Source of the DNA: Gordonia jinghuaiqii | GTDB taxonomy: Bacteria; Actinomycetota; Actinomycetes; Mycobacteriales; Mycobacteriaceae | NCBI RefSeq assembly: GCF_014041935.1 | Contig: NZ_CP059491.1 | Location: 1,550,001 to 1,614,000 of the forward strand | Direction: 5' to 3' | DNA length: 64,000 nt | Part shown: piece by piece, positions 1-9,291 of the stretch | Numbering within the stretch: position 1 is the stretch's first letter | Layout: every line of letters starts with the position of its first letter | Made by a program: the position numbers and the translations under genes | The notes under the pieces: generated by a model | Told to the model about the DNA's origin: nothing | Seen by the model: the letters and a program-made list of their open reading frames with translations, nothing else | Database searches by the model: none

Positions 1-39
1 GCGGAGATGGTCGGTGCCGCGGGGTGGCGCCGGAGCTGA
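1..39 (+). CDS. possible 3' end of an upstream gene (partial)
   Basis: One forward frame is open from the left edge to a TGA at 37-39 and would give a 12-residue C-terminus ending GWRRS. It is too short to identify, and an open frame of this length is expected by chance in DNA of this composition. It is listed only because the next credible gene begins at 129. Confidence 0.15.
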   Translation, partial: AEMVGAAGWRRS

Positions 40-128
40 TTGCCCGGCACCCCGGGGAGCGGATTCGCCCTCGGAGCATGTCGCCCTCGTGTCACCATTT
101 CTGCCAACCGACGACTCGAGGAGACGCG

Positions 129-500
129 ATGACCACGCCGGCCGCAGTGACAGCAGAGGGAGTCGACACGAGGTGGCGACAGCGATCGCTGCTGGCCGTG
201 TTCCTGACCGCGCTGGTGGCGCAGAACGCCCTGGCGATCCCGTACGTGCAGCGCAACGGCCCGGCGTCGGTCAAGGACTTCTTCGTCGGCGACATCCTGA
301 AGACGACGCCCGGTCGCTTCGCCATGGTCGACCTCACCTTCGTGGTGATCGGATTCCATGTCTGGGCGTTCTCCGAGGCGCGGCGGCTGCGCATCCTGCC
401 ATGGTGGTTGGCGTCGGTGGTGCTCACCTTCGGGGTGGGTATCGCCACCGCCATCCCGTTCTTCTTCCTCGCACGTGAACGGGCGCTGTCTCCGCGCTGA
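129..500 (+). CDS. DUF2834 family membrane protein
   Basis: This is a 123-residue protein with about three hydrophobic segments, near residues 20-37, 60-80 and 92-112. The pattern, including VDLTFVVIGFHVWAF, resembles the DUF2834 family of small actinobacterial membrane proteins, whose function is unknown. The ATG at 129 is chosen because GAGGAGA lies five bases upstream; longer in-frame extensions have no ribosome binding site. It precedes the nitrite reductase operon in the same direction but is separated from it by a GlnR-like box, so it is probably a separate transcript. The family call is from recognition only. Confidence 0.65.
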   Translation: MTTPAAVTAEGVDTRWRQRSLLAVFLTALVAQNALAIPYVQRNGPASVKDFFVGDILKTTPGRFAMVDLTFVVIGFHVWAFSEARRLRILPWWLASVVLTFGVGIATAIPFFFLARERALSPR

Positions 501-537
501 CGCCCGATCGTCGCCCTCTCGGCGACCGACCACGTTG

Positions 538-575
538 GTGAGAACCAGAAAACGCTGCCGTAACACCGCGGCAAG
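538..575 (+). promoter_or_regulatory. candidate GlnR binding site upstream of the nir operon
   Basis: Four half-sites sit in exact 11-base register: GTGAG (538), AAAAC (549), GTAAC (560) and GCAAG (571), each separated by six bases. This is the arrangement described for actinobacterial GlnR boxes (GTnAC-n6-GnAAC repeated). One half-site is perfect and three are 4 of 5. It ends 33 bases before the first gene of the nitrite reductase operon, which is a typical GlnR target. The function is inferred from the match alone. Confidence 0.5.
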
Positions 576-608
576 TCGCATTTCACGCGCCTCGCGGATA
601 GTGGCGGC

Positions 609-956
609 ATGTCGAGCACTCCACATTTCCTCCAGGGCGTCTTCACGTTCGCGGGGGCCGGTCTCGCCAAGCCGGGACCCATCGACGCGTCGCTGACCTT
701 TGTCGTCCCCCCGGGAATGACGGCGCAGCCGTTGTACTTTCGCGGCGGCAACAGCTCCGATGAACTGATCTGCGTCACCCTCGTGCGCGACGGGAAGCCG
801 ATGCGGATGTTCCCGATGGGGGCCAAGTCGTCGGTCAACGTGCCGCTGCGGGTGGTCGAGGACGTGGACCCGGATGCCACGCTGGAACTCCTGATCGCCG
901 CGCCGGAAGGTGCGAGCGGCGAGGTCGTCGTCGACTTCGGGATGGTCATCTTCTGA
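609..956 (+). CDS. small protein translationally coupled to nirB
   Basis: This 115-residue protein has no signal peptide or membrane segment and looks like an all-beta domain, with a Gly-rich FRGGNSSDEL segment and a hydrophobic C-terminus (VVVDFGMVIF). I do not recognise the family. Its TGA shares one base with the nirB ATG (TGATG), so the two should be co-transcribed and translationally coupled. The position suggests a role in nitrite reductase assembly, regulation or stability, but that rests on context only. Start: ATG at 609, with no strong Shine-Dalgarno sequence. Confidence 0.75.
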   Translation: MSSTPHFLQGVFTFAGAGLAKPGPIDASLTFVVPPGMTAQPLYFRGGNSSDELICVTLVRDGKPMRMFPMGAKSSVNVPLRVVEDVDPDATLELLIAAPEGASGEVVVDFGMVIF

Positions 957-3469
957 TGTCGGCAGCGCAATCGGGTCGTCGGGGTGTCCCGGATCGCCTC
1001 CGACTGGTGGTGGTCGGCAACGGCATGGCCGGGGCACGGACCGTCGAGGAGATCCTCGAACGCGGCGGCGGTGACCTGTTCGACATCACCATGATCGGCG
1101 ACGAGCCGTACGGGAACTACAACCGCATCATGCTCAGTCACGTCCTCGCGGGTGAGTCCACGGTCGACGACGACGATCTGATGCTCAACCCGATGGCCTG
1201 GTACCGCCAGAACGGCGTCACCCTTTTTGCCGGTGACCGCGCCGAGGCGATCGATCGGTTCGCGAAGACGGTGACGTGTGCGTCGGGCCGGGAGATCGAG
1301 TTCGACGTGCTCATCATCGCCACCGGCTCGCACACGTTCTTCCCCAACATGGACGGATTACGTGAACCCGACGGCAAACTCGCCCGCGGCGTGTTCGGGT
1401 TCCGGACCATCTCCGACACCAACGGCATGCTGCAGATGGCCACCGCGCGTGACCACGTCCGGGCCGTCGTGATCGGTGGCGGTCTCCTCGGGCTGGAGGC
1501 CGCGTACGGATTGCAGTCGCAGGGAGTATCCGTCGACGTGGTGCACTCGCCCGGACACCTGATGAACCAGCAGCTCGACGAGCGCGGCGGAAAGGTGCTG
1601 CGCAACAAGATCGAATCCCTCGGTGTGGGCGTGCACACCGGTAAACGCACGACGTCGGTGATGCGGAACGACGACGGAACCGTCTCCGGCGTCGGGTTCA
1701 CCGACGGTGACTCGTTGCCCGCCGACATGATCGTGGTGACCGCGGGTATCCGGCCCAACGTCGAAATCGCCCGCAGCGCAGGGCTCGTCGTCGAACGCGG
1801 GATCGTCGTCGACGACCAGATGCGTTGCGAGGACGAGGCGTTCATCTACGCGGTCGGGGAGTGCGCGCAGCATCGCAGCGAGGTCTACGGTCTCGTCGCA
1901 CCGCTGTGGGAGCAGGCCGTCGTGCTCGCCGATGTGTTGACCGGCGCGAATCCGAAAGCGGAATACCACGGTTCGCGGTTGACGACGAAGCTCAAGGTCG
2001 CCGGAGTCGACGTCGCGGCCATGGGGGTCAAGGGGCCCGAACGGGAGGACGACGAGTTCGTCCAGTTCTACGAACCGCGCAACGGCATCTACAAGAGCGT
2101 GGTGGTCCGCGACAACAAACTGATCGGCGCGATGCTGCTCGGCGACATCTCGAAGGTCAACTTCCTCACGCAGGCCTTCGACGACAAGGTCCCGCTGCCC
2201 GACGAACGCATCTCGATGCTGTTCGACATGGGCACGCCCAGCGCCGAGACCGGTGCCGCCGAACTCGCCGACGACGTGCAGGTGTGCAACTGCAACGGAG
2301 TCACCAAGGGCGACATCATGAGTTGCGTGGCGTCGGGCTGCACCAGCGTGGGGGAGGTGTGCGCCAAGACCCGTGCCGGTAAGGGCTGCGGGTCGTGCAA
2401 GGGTCTCGTCGCCGACATCGTCGAGCTCGCGGCCGGGGATTCGCTCACCGCCGACGCCTCGGCCGACTGGTATGTCCCGGCCATCCCGCTGACCAAACCC
2501 GAACTGATCGACGCCATCCGGCGGCAGAACCTGCGGTCGGTCAGTGACATCTTCGCCAAGCTCGCACCCGACGGTGAGGATGCGGCCGCGAAGATGCCGC
2601 TGGCGTCACTGCTGCGGATCATCTGGGGTTCGGACTGGAAGCGTGAACCGGGTGCGCTGTTCGTCAACGACCGTGTGCACGCGAACATCCAGCGCGACGG
2701 CACGTTCTCCGTGGTGCCGCAGATGAAGGGCGGGGTCACCTCGCCCGAGCAGCTGCGCAAGATCGCCGATGTGGCGGACAAATACTCGATCCCGATGATC
2801 AAGGCGACCGGCGGCCAGCGACTCGACCTCCTCGGCGTCAAGAAGGAGGATCTCCCCAAGGTGTGGGAGGACCTCGGCATGCCGTCGGGATACGCTTACG
2901 GTAAGAGCTTCCGGACGGTGAAGACCTGTGTGGGCACGGACTATTGCCGATTCGGGCTCGGGGATTCGACGCAACTCGGCATCGACATCGAGACGCGCTA
3001 TCAGGGGCTGGAATCGCCGGCGAAGCTGAAGCTCGCGGTGACGGGGTGCCCGCGGAACTGCGCCGAGGCCCTGTGCAAGGACTTCGGCGTGGTCGCGATC
3101 GGCGACGGCAAATGGGAGATCTACGTCGGCGGTGCCGCCGGTGCGCACATCCGCAAGGGTGATCTGCTGGCGACGGTCGACTCACCCGCCGAGGTGATCC
3201 GGTTGTGCGGCATCTTCATCCAGTACTACCGCGAGCAGGGCAAGTGGCTCGAACGGACATATGCCTTCGTGCCGCGCATCGGGATCGAGGAACTCCGCGC
3301 GATTCTCGTCGATGACCGGGACGGGCTCGTCGAGGGACTGCAGCAGGGGATCGACGAGGCGGTCGAGGATTACGTCGACCCGTGGCTCGATCGTGCCGAA
3401 CCGAAGTCGCCCGCCCAGTTCACCTCGGCACTGCCGTTGTTGCCGCTTCCGAAGGTGCCGGTCCGATGA
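956..3469 (+). CDS. nirB: assimilatory nitrite reductase [NAD(P)H], large subunit
   Basis: This 837-residue protein reduces nitrite to ammonium in the cytoplasm using NAD(P)H, FAD, iron-sulfur clusters and siroheme. Domains in order: a pyridine-nucleotide-disulfide oxidoreductase domain (about 15-330; VVVGNGMAGART and VIGGGLLGLEAA dinucleotide motifs, GECAQH near 300); a BFD-like [2Fe-2S] region near 442-485 with CNCNG and GKGCGSCKG; then the sulfite/nitrite reductase half-domains. Siroheme-[4Fe-4S] ligands are visible as CVGTDYC (about 657) and GCPRNC (about 696). The length is normal for NirB. Its TGA overlaps the nirD ATG by four bases. A GlnR-like box lies before the operon's first gene. 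Confidence 0.97.
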   Translation: MSAAQSGRRGVPDRLRLVVVGNGMAGARTVEEILERGGGDLFDITMIGDEPYGNYNRIMLSHVLAGESTVDDDDLMLNPMAWYRQNGVTLFAGDRAEAIDRFAKTVTCASGREIEFDVLIIATGSHTFFPNMDGLREPDGKLARGVFGFRTISDTNGMLQMATARDHVRAVVIGGGLLGLEAAYGLQSQGVSVDVVHSPGHLMNQQLDERGGKVLRNKIESLGVGVHTGKRTTSVMRNDDGTVSGVGFTDGDSLPADMIVVTAGIRPNVEIARSAGLVVERGIVVDDQMRCEDEAFIYAVGECAQHRSEVYGLVAPLWEQAVVLADVLTGANPKAEYHGSRLTTKLKVAGVDVAAMGVKGPEREDDEFVQFYEPRNGIYKSVVVRDNKLIGAMLLGDISKVNFLTQAFDDKVPLPDERISMLFDMGTPSAETGAAELADDVQVCNCNGVTKGDIMSCVASGCTSVGEVCAKTRAGKGCGSCKGLVADIVELAAGDSLTADASADWYVPAIPLTKPELIDAIRRQNLRSVSDIFAKLAPDGEDAAAKMPLASLLRIIWGSDWKREPGALFVNDRVHANIQRDGTFSVVPQMKGGVTSPEQLRKIADVADKYSIPMIKATGGQRLDLLGVKKEDLPKVWEDLGMPSGYAYGKSFRTVKTCVGTDYCRFGLGDSTQLGIDIETRYQGLESPAKLKLAVTGCPRNCAEALCKDFGVVAIGDGKWEIYVGGAAGAHIRKGDLLATVDSPAEVIRLCGIFIQYYREQGKWLERTYAFVPRIGIEELRAILVDDRDGLVEGLQQGIDEAVEDYVDPWLDRAEPKSPAQFTSALPLLPLPKVPVR

Positions 3470-3789
3470 CTCGCGTCTCGGCCGAGACCGGTGTCGCCGT
3501 CGGGGTGATGGAGGATCTCCAGGTCGGTGAGAGTCGCGCATATGCGGTGCAGGACAGGCAGATCGCCGTGTTCCGGTTGACCGACGGAAGTCTGCGCGCC
3601 ACCGACGCCGTGTGCCCGCACCGCGGCGGTCCCCTCGCCGACGGCCAGTTCGACATCGCCAAGATCGTCTGCCCGCTGCACCAGTACGCCTTCGCCTTCG
3701 CCGACGGCGGATGCGCGTCGGAAGGCATCGGCTCTGTCGGCGTCTACCGCGTCGAAGACCGCGACGGGGAGATCGTGATCTGGCTCTGA
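3466..3789 (+). CDS. nirD: nitrite reductase small subunit, Rieske-type
   Basis: This 107-residue protein is the small partner of NirB. It carries a Rieske [2Fe-2S] signature: CPHRGGPL (near 46) and CPLHQYAF (near 65) give the Cys-X-His and Cys-X2-His ligands. NirD is needed for full NADH-dependent nitrite reductase activity. The ATG at 3466 is used because it overlaps the nirB stop (ATGA), which indicates translational coupling; an in-frame extension to 3382 would lie wholly inside nirB. Confidence 0.93.
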   Translation: MTRVSAETGVAVGVMEDLQVGESRAYAVQDRQIAVFRLTDGSLRATDAVCPHRGGPLADGQFDIAKIVCPLHQYAFAFADGGCASEGIGSVGVYRVEDRDGEIVIWL

Positions 3790-3805
3790 GGCGCCCGGCG
3801 CAGAT

Positions 3806-3864
3806 ACCCCACCGATGGCCTTCGGCATCGACACCTAGGGCGCGCCGAAGTGTCTAGGTGGGGT
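3806..3864. terminator. imperfect stem between convergent nirD and the AbiEi/DUF559 gene
   Basis: ACCCCACC (3806-3813) pairs perfectly with GGTGGGGT (3857-3864), and an inner GACAC (3830-3834) pairs with GTGTC (3850-3854). There is no clear T tract. It lies between two convergent genes and overlaps the stop codon of the minus-strand gene, so a shared terminator is plausible. Confidence 0.35.
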
Positions 3865-4717
3865 TTGTGCCGACAACGGGATCTACCCCGGTTCGCCGTA
3901 GATGCTCTCGGCGTCGTATGAGCGTCAGAATCGACGCCTCGGCCTGCTCCCATTGGTAGACAACTTGGTTGTAGGTCAACCTGATCACCACGTAGCCGAG
4001 TTCGACAGCTATCCGGTCGCGCTCCCGATCACGCTCGAACTGGGTGCGGCTGGCGTGGTACTCCATCCCGTCCACCTCGATGATCAGGCGGTTGCCCACC
4101 AGCAGGTCGACTCGTCCGACACCGGTGATGGTCACCTGCGTCGAGACCGTGATGTTTCGGGCGCGGAGTCTGAGGCGCACCATGCTCTCGGTGCCGGATT
4201 CAGCTAGGTCACATTTGTCGAGAAGGTCTCGGATGGCGCGCGGGCAGTCCCTCAGAGCGGCCGCCAGTTCCTCTCGGTTCGTCAGCTTCTTGTTCAGGAT
4301 CGAGTCCAGGACGACGACGATACCTTCGTGGTCGAGGCAGCGTACGGCGTACTGAAGTGCGGTCGGTAGGTCATCGACGGCGCTCGTCGCGGCCGGCGGT
4401 CGGCCATGACGGCGGCAGAAATTCGAAGAGCCGCGTTGCGAATCCTCGGTACCGCGAACATGGACTGTCGTTCCGGTGGGCGGGACCCAGACATTGTGTA
4501 GCCGCAACGCATCCACACACGTCAGCACACCGCCGGCCGCCACCGCGGCGACGACGGTCGGGTGCGCGTCTGCGGTGGCGTACCAGCCGCGACGGATCTT
4601 TCGGAGGGTGTTGTCCTTCATGAGCCGGCGAAGTCGAGTGCGGGTGATCCCCAGTTTCTGAAGCGTCGACGATGATGCAACCCCGCGGTCGAGACGGGTC
4701 TGGGTGTGAGCATCCAT
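3854..4717 (-). CDS. AbiEi-type N-terminal domain plus DUF559 (Vsr-like) endonuclease domain
   Basis: This 287-residue protein has an N-terminal winged-helix, AbiEi-antitoxin-like part (about 1-150; LGITRTRLRRLMKDNTLRKI, then RRGWYA) and a C-terminal DUF559 / very-short-patch-repair-like nuclease part (about 185-275; TESMVRLRLR, GRVDLLVG, IIEVDGMEYHA, RDRIAVELGYVVIRLTY), which keeps the Glu, Asp and Glu expected of a PD-(D/E)XK core. Such fusions are common and often multicopy in Gordonia, Rhodococcus and mycobacteria, and their role is not established. No AbiEii nucleotidyltransferase toxin lies beside it. It sits as an insert between the nitrite and nitrate reductase genes. Confidence 0.75.
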   Translation of the reverse strand: MDAHTQTRLDRGVASSSTLQKLGITRTRLRRLMKDNTLRKIRRGWYATADAHPTVVAAVAAGGVLTCVDALRLHNVWVPPTGTTVHVRGTEDSQRGSSNFCRRHGRPPAATSAVDDLPTALQYAVRCLDHEGIVVVLDSILNKKLTNREELAAALRDCPRAIRDLLDKCDLAESGTESMVRLRLRARNITVSTQVTITGVGRVDLLVGNRLIIEVDGMEYHASRTQFERDRERDRIAVELGYVVIRLTYNQVVYQWEQAEASILTLIRRREHLRRTGVDPVVGTNPT

Positions 4718-4886
4718 GCGTGAACCGTCTCAGTGGTTCGTTCCCCTGAACGCGAGAGCCACGTGCTTGTGGACAACAACGGGACCGTCGACGACTTGTG
4801 GATGTGAACCCCGACGTCACAAACCCCACGGATCACGGCGTGCATCGACGTATTGGGCACCGCGTCGGCTGTTTGCGGGGTTTGCG

Positions 4887-7800
4887 TCAGTACACGTCGC
4901 GCACATACCGCTTGTCGGCGGCCAACGCCTTGACGTACGACTCCGCACCGGCCGGGGACCGCCGCCCATACTGCGCAACAATGCCTTTCAGGGCGGCGTC
5001 GACGTCCTTGGCCATCCGGGTGGCGTCGCCGCACACGTAGACGTGGGCTCCTTCGTGGAGCCACTGGTAGAGCTCCTCGCCGTGTTCGCGCATGCGGTCC
5101 TGGACGTAGATCTTGCGGTCCTGGTCGCGGGAGAAGGCGACGTCGAGGCGGGTCAACAACCCGTTCCCGAGCATCGTGGTGAGTTCGTCCCGGTAGTAGA
5201 AGTCGGTGGCCGAGTACTGTTCGCCGAAGAAGAGCCAGTTCTTGCCGGTGTGGCCCAATGCCTCTCGCTCGCGCAAGAAGCCGCGGAACGGGGCGATGCC
5301 GGTGCCCGGGCCGATCATGATCATCGGGGTGTCGGGGTCGGCGGGCGGCCGGAAGTGGGTGGTCGAGGTGACGAAGACGCCGACCTCCTCCTCGTCGGCG
5401 TGGTCGGCGAGGAAGGTCGAGCAGACCCCGCCGCGTGGAGTGCCGAACACGTTGTAGCGCACCGCCGACACGGTCAGCTGTACCTCGTCGGGATCCTCGA
5501 AAGGACTCGACGAGATCGAATACGACCGTGGGACGATCGGTTTGAGCACCTGCAGCCAGTCCTCGACGCCGGCCACGACGGGATGTTCGGCGAGCACATC
5601 CACCGACTGCCGACCCCACGACCAGTCGTTGAAGCCCTGCTTGTTTCCCGCGGCCACGAGGGTCCTCAACTCGTCCGCCCCGGACCGATCGCCGACGAAC
5701 CGCACGAGATCCGGTGTGACCCGGGCGAATTCGAGCCGTTCGCGCAGCGCCTGATGCAGCGACATCACGTCACCGCCGACCGTCACCGACGCCGCGCCGT
5801 CCAGCTTCGCCCGGTCCAGGAACTCCTCGATCAGTGCGAGGTCGTTCAGCGGCCACACGCCGAGGGCGTCGCCCGCCTGATAGGTCAGCGTGTTCGACGG
5901 CAGCGCGAACCCGAAGTTGCGCACATCTTTCTGCGACCCGTCGGCGTTGAGCCGCACATTTCGCACCAGCGAGGTGGTCAGCGGCTTCTTGCGCGAGTAC
6001 GCCGACGCCGTGCGCACCGACGGGGCGGCGGCCGAGTCTGCGGGCTCGCTGACCACGGTCACACGCTCGTCGGTCACCCCGGACGCCGGCGCCCGGTTGC
6101 CCATGCTGATGGCGCGGATGACATCGGTCAACCAGCCGCCGGCCGTGTCCTCGAAGTCGGGTTCGCAGTCGACCCGGTCCAGCAGCCGGCGACCCCCGAG
6201 CTCCCCGATACGGGCATCCAGTTTGCGTCCGTGGCCGCAGAAGTCGTCGTAGTTCGAGTCGCCGAGAGCCAGCACCGCGAAGTCGACGCCGGAGAGATCG
6301 GGCGCCTCCTCGGAGTTCAGCGCATCCCAGAACGACGACCCGTTGTCGGGTGGATCGCCGTCGCCGGTGGTGGAGGTGACGAACAGCGCGGTGCCGCTCA
6401 GTTGCTCGACCTCGACGTCGTCCATCGACCTGGCGTCGACCCTGAGCCCACTGGCCTTGACCCGTTCGGCGGTCTCGGTGGCCAGTTCCTCGGCGTTGCC
6501 CATCTGCGACGCCCACAGCACCGTGACGGTGTCGACCATGGCCTCGGACCCCGGTGAATCGGACCCCGGTGAATCGGACCCCGGTGAATCGGTCACCGGG
6601 ACAATGGGATCGGACCGGGAGAACATGCCTGCCAGGACTCCCGAGACCCACATCCGCACGTCGGCGCGCAGCGGGGCGTCGCCGGGGACCGTGGGTACCC
6701 CCGACGGTGCCGCGCCGATCCCGGCGGCCAGTCCGGCCAGGTAGGTGCGCTCCGACGACGTGAGCTCCGGGGTGGCGACATCCGAGACCCCGAGAGCCGC
6801 GCCGAGTTGGGTGGCCCCGTTGGGTGCGTTGGCGAGTGGGGCAGCCTCGGCGGGAGCGGTGGAGCCGGTCACCTTGGTCAGCGTCACCGCGCAGACCTTG
6901 AGCTCCGGCTGCTGCGACAACGGGTCCACCGCGTCGGAGGTGACCGCGTTGATCGCGAGGTGTTCGCCGAAGACGTCATTCCAGTGGAACGGCACAAAGC
7001 AGTTGCCGGGGCGTACGCGGTCGGAGACCCTGGCCGGCAACACCGCATGGCCTCGACGCGACGCCACCTCGACCTTGTCCTTGCCGGCGATGTTCAGCCG
7101 CTGCGCATCCTCGGGGTGCAGTTCGACGAACGGCTCTGGGTTGAGTTTGTTCAGCTTGGCCACCCGGCCGGTCTTGGTCATGGTGTGCCACTGGTGCGGC
7201 AGCCTGCCGGTGTTGAGCAGGAACGGATAGTCGTCGTCGGGCAGTTCGTCGGGGTCGAGGTGGGGGCGTGCGAAGAACTGCGCACGACGGGTGGGCGTGG
7301 CGAAGGCCAGGTGCGGCACGGAACCGTCGTCGAGGCGGTGCAACGTCTGGCTCCGACCGTCGTTCAGGTACCGGATCGGATTGCGGGCCTTGGTGTTCTC
7401 CGGGTCGGGGGTGTTCTCCGGGTCGGTGGTGCCCGCCGGGTCGGGCGGGGGCGGACACGGCCACTGCATCGGCGTCCGACGGAGCCGGTCGTAGGTGACG
7501 CCACGCAGGTCGTAGCCGGTGTTCGGGTTGGCGAACTGCGTGATCTCGGCGAAGACCTCGTCGGCGCTCGAGTAGTCGAACGCGTCGGCGTAGCCCATCT
7601 CCGACGCGATGCGCGCGATGATCTCCCAGTCCGGGATCGCCTGACCCGGCGCGTTCAGGGCCGGTTCGAACAGGGTGAGGTTGCGTTCCGAATTCACCAT
7701 CACGCCGGTCGATTCCGACCACAGGGTCGCCGGGAGGACGACGTCGGCGTACTGGTTGGTCTCGGTCTCGGAGAAGGCATCCTGGGTGATGACGAGGTCG

Positions 7801-9098
7801 GCGCGCTCCAACCCCTCGATGACCGTCTTCCGATTGCCCACGGAGGCAACGGGATTGGTGCAGATGATCCAGCAGGCCTTGATCTCGCCGTCGGCCATGC
7901 GGCGGAACAGGTCGATGGTGCCGCCGCCGATGTCGGTGCGCAGCGTCCCCGCCGGAACACCCCACGCGGCTTCCACGAGGTCGCGGTCGGCCTCCGACAG
8001 CACGGAGCGCTGACCGGGAAGGCCCGGCCCCATGTAGCCCATCTCGCGGCCGCCCATGGCATTCGGCTGTCCGGTCAGGGAGAAGGGTCCGCTGCCCAGC
8101 CGGCAGATGGCGCCGGTGACGAGGTGAAGGTTGATGAGCGCGTTGGTGTTCCACGTTCCGTGGGTCGATTGGTTGAGGCCCATCGTCCAACAGCTCATCC
8201 AGTTCGGCGCGTTCCCGATCATGGCGGCCGCGGCGCGCAGGTCGTCGGCGGCGATCCCGGTGATCGACTCGACCACCTCCGGTGGGTACTGGGCGGCGAA
8301 CTCCGGCATCTGTTCGAAACCGTCGGTGAACGAGGCGATGAACTCGTCGTCGGTGTGGCCGTTGCTGATCAGCAGGTTCAGCAGGCCGTTGAGGAAGGCG
8401 AGGTCGGTGCCGGACCTGATCTGCAGGAACAGGTCGGCCTTGTCGGCGGTCGCGGTACGTCGTGGGTCGACGACGATCAGTCTGGCGCCCGCCTTGACCC
8501 GGTCCATCATCCGCAGGAACAGGATCGGGTGGCAGTCGGCCATGTTGGCGCCGATGACGAGGAACACGTCGGCGTGGTCGAAGTCCTGATACGAGCCGGG
8601 CGGGCCGTCGGACCCCAGTGACAGTTTGTAACCGGTGCCGGCGCTGGCCATGCACAGGCGCGAGTTGGACTCGATCTGGTTGGTCCCGATGAAACCCTTG
8701 GCCAGTTTGTTCGACAGGTACTGCGCCTCGAGGGACATCTGCCCCGACACGTAGAGGGCCACCGCGTCGGGTCCGTGGTCGTCGACGATGGCGCGCAGGC
8801 GGCGTGCGGTGTCGGACAGGACGGCGTCGAGCTCGGCGGGCCGGAGCTGACCGCCGCGGTCCTCGCGGACCAGGGGGGCGTCGAGGCGCCCGCCGCCGGC
8901 GAGCATGTCCGCGGTCGTCGAACCCTTGGTGCACAGCCGGCCGAAGTTCGTGGGGTGATCGGTGCGACCGACGGTCTTGGTGATGCGGTTGGCGTCGTCG
9001 TCGAGTTTCATCTCCATGCCACAGCCGACACCGCAATAGGCGCACAGCGACATCACCGATCGCGACGTCACCGAAGGGGCGGGCACTGAGATCGTCAC
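4887..9098 (-). CDS. nasA: assimilatory nitrate reductase fused to a diflavin (sulfite-reductase-alpha-like) reductase
   Basis: This 1,403-residue protein should reduce nitrate to nitrite with NADPH in one polypeptide. Residues about 15-720 form the molybdopterin, [4Fe-4S]-containing catalytic part ([12 protein letters not shown] then GRLCTKG supply four Cys; [20 protein letters not shown] is typical). A Ser/Pro-rich linker (about 830-850) is followed by a flavodoxin domain ([16 protein letters not shown], near 856), a CPR-type FAD domain (RSYSISSSP) and an NADP-binding domain ([14 protein letters not shown]), ending in the usual KRYVRDVY tail. Separate Nas systems use an independent electron donor. 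It is divergent from mprA and 5 kb from nirBD, which would consume its product. The symbol is by analogy; narB or nasC could be used. Confidence 0.9.
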   Translation of the reverse strand: MTISVPAPSVTSRSVMSLCAYCGVGCGMEMKLDDDANRITKTVGRTDHPTNFGRLCTKGSTTADMLAGGGRLDAPLVREDRGGQLRPAELDAVLSDTARRLRAIVDDHGPDAVALYVSGQMSLEAQYLSNKLAKGFIGTNQIESNSRLCMASAGTGYKLSLGSDGPPGSYQDFDHADVFLVIGANMADCHPILFLRMMDRVKAGARLIVVDPRRTATADKADLFLQIRSGTDLAFLNGLLNLLISNGHTDDEFIASFTDGFEQMPEFAAQYPPEVVESITGIAADDLRAAAAMIGNAPNWMSCWTMGLNQSTHGTWNTNALINLHLVTGAICRLGSGPFSLTGQPNAMGGREMGYMGPGLPGQRSVLSEADRDLVEAAWGVPAGTLRTDIGGGTIDLFRRMADGEIKACWIICTNPVASVGNRKTVIEGLERADLVITQDAFSETETNQYADVVLPATLWSESTGVMVNSERNLTLFEPALNAPGQAIPDWEIIARIASEMGYADAFDYSSADEVFAEITQFANPNTGYDLRGVTYDRLRRTPMQWPCPPPPDPAGTTDPENTPDPENTKARNPIRYLNDGRSQTLHRLDDGSVPHLAFATPTRRAQFFARPHLDPDELPDDDYPFLLNTGRLPHQWHTMTKTGRVAKLNKLNPEPFVELHPEDAQRLNIAGKDKVEVASRRGHAVLPARVSDRVRPGNCFVPFHWNDVFGEHLAINAVTSDAVDPLSQQPELKVCAVTLTKVTGSTAPAEAAPLANAPNGATQLGAALGVSDVATPELTSSERTYLAGLAAGIGAAPSGVPTVPGDAPLRADVRMWVSGVLAGMFSRSDPIVPVTDSPGSDSPGSDSPGSEAMVDTVTVLWASQMGNAEELATETAERVKASGLRVDARSMDDVEVEQLSGTALFVTSTTGDGDPPDNGSSFWDALNSEEAPDLSGVDFAVLALGDSNYDDFCGHGRKLDARIGELGGRRLLDRVDCEPDFEDTAGGWLTDVIRAISMGNRAPASGVTDERVTVVSEPADSAAAPSVRTASAYSRKKPLTTSLVRNVRLNADGSQKDVRNFGFALPSNTLTYQAGDALGVWPLNDLALIEEFLDRAKLDGAASVTVGGDVMSLHQALRERLEFARVTPDLVRFVGDRSGADELRTLVAAGNKQGFNDWSWGRQSVDVLAEHPVVAGVEDWLQVLKPIVPRSYSISSSPFEDPDEVQLTVSAVRYNVFGTPRGGVCSTFLADHADEEEVGVFVTSTTHFRPPADPDTPMIMIGPGTGIAPFRGFLREREALGHTGKNWLFFGEQYSATDFYYRDELTTMLGNGLLTRLDVAFSRDQDRKIYVQDRMREHGEELYQWLHEGAHVYVCGDATRMAKDVDAALKGIVAQYGRRSPAGAESYVKALAADKRYVRDVY
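6546..6590. repeat. three exact 15-bp tandem repeats in the nitrate reductase linker
   Basis: GGACCCCGGTGAATC occurs three times in exact tandem. On the coding (minus) strand it encodes repeated DSPGS between the molybdoenzyme and flavodoxin domains. A second pair of 18-bp near-repeats at 7393-7428 encodes PENT-type repeats inside the catalytic half. Exact in-frame repeats suggest recent slippage in a flexible linker, so linker length may vary between strains. Confidence 0.9.
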
Positions 9099-9250
9099 GC
9101 CTCCAGCGTCGAAGGTGGATGTTTCGCGGCCCGAAGGCCGGCGTTACGCAGCCATCAACTTGACCTCACAGCACTCGGCAACGGGTGTGATGCGTCAGAG
9201 AACCGCTGGTGAGCCCCGGCCGGGGCACTCGAACGGCTGGCTTTCGGCGT

Positions 9251-9270
9251 TGCTCAGGCACATCTCAGCC
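9251..9270 (+). promoter_or_regulatory. direct repeat resembling an MprA box
   Basis: CTCAG occurs at 9253-9257 and 9264-9268, 11 bases apart, about 25 bases before the mprA start. Mycobacterial MprA is known to bind two loosely conserved direct repeats upstream of its own operon. Sequence and position fit autoregulation, but the motif is short and the exact consensus was not checked. Confidence 0.4.
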
Positions 9271-9291
9271 GGGGTGGATAAGACTGTATCC

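Noticed and set aside
92..1333. 413-residue minus-strand open frame opposite the DUF2834 gene, small ORF and nirB
   Set aside because: It lies antisense to genes with clear homology; its product is Arg/Thr/Ser-rich low-complexity sequence with no domain, as expected from high-GC shadow frames.
4716..8621. Long plus-strand frames (613 and 604 residues) opposite the nitrate reductase gene
   Set aside because: They are antisense to a fully recognisable enzyme, rich in Arg, Gly, His and Val, and show no family features.
9121..9147. GTAAC-N17-GAAAC (minus strand) near the nitrate reductase start as a GlnR site
   Set aside because: The 22-bp spacing fits two half-sites, but the half-sites between and after them do not match, and it lies only about 23 bases from the start codon. 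It is much weaker than the box before the nir operon.
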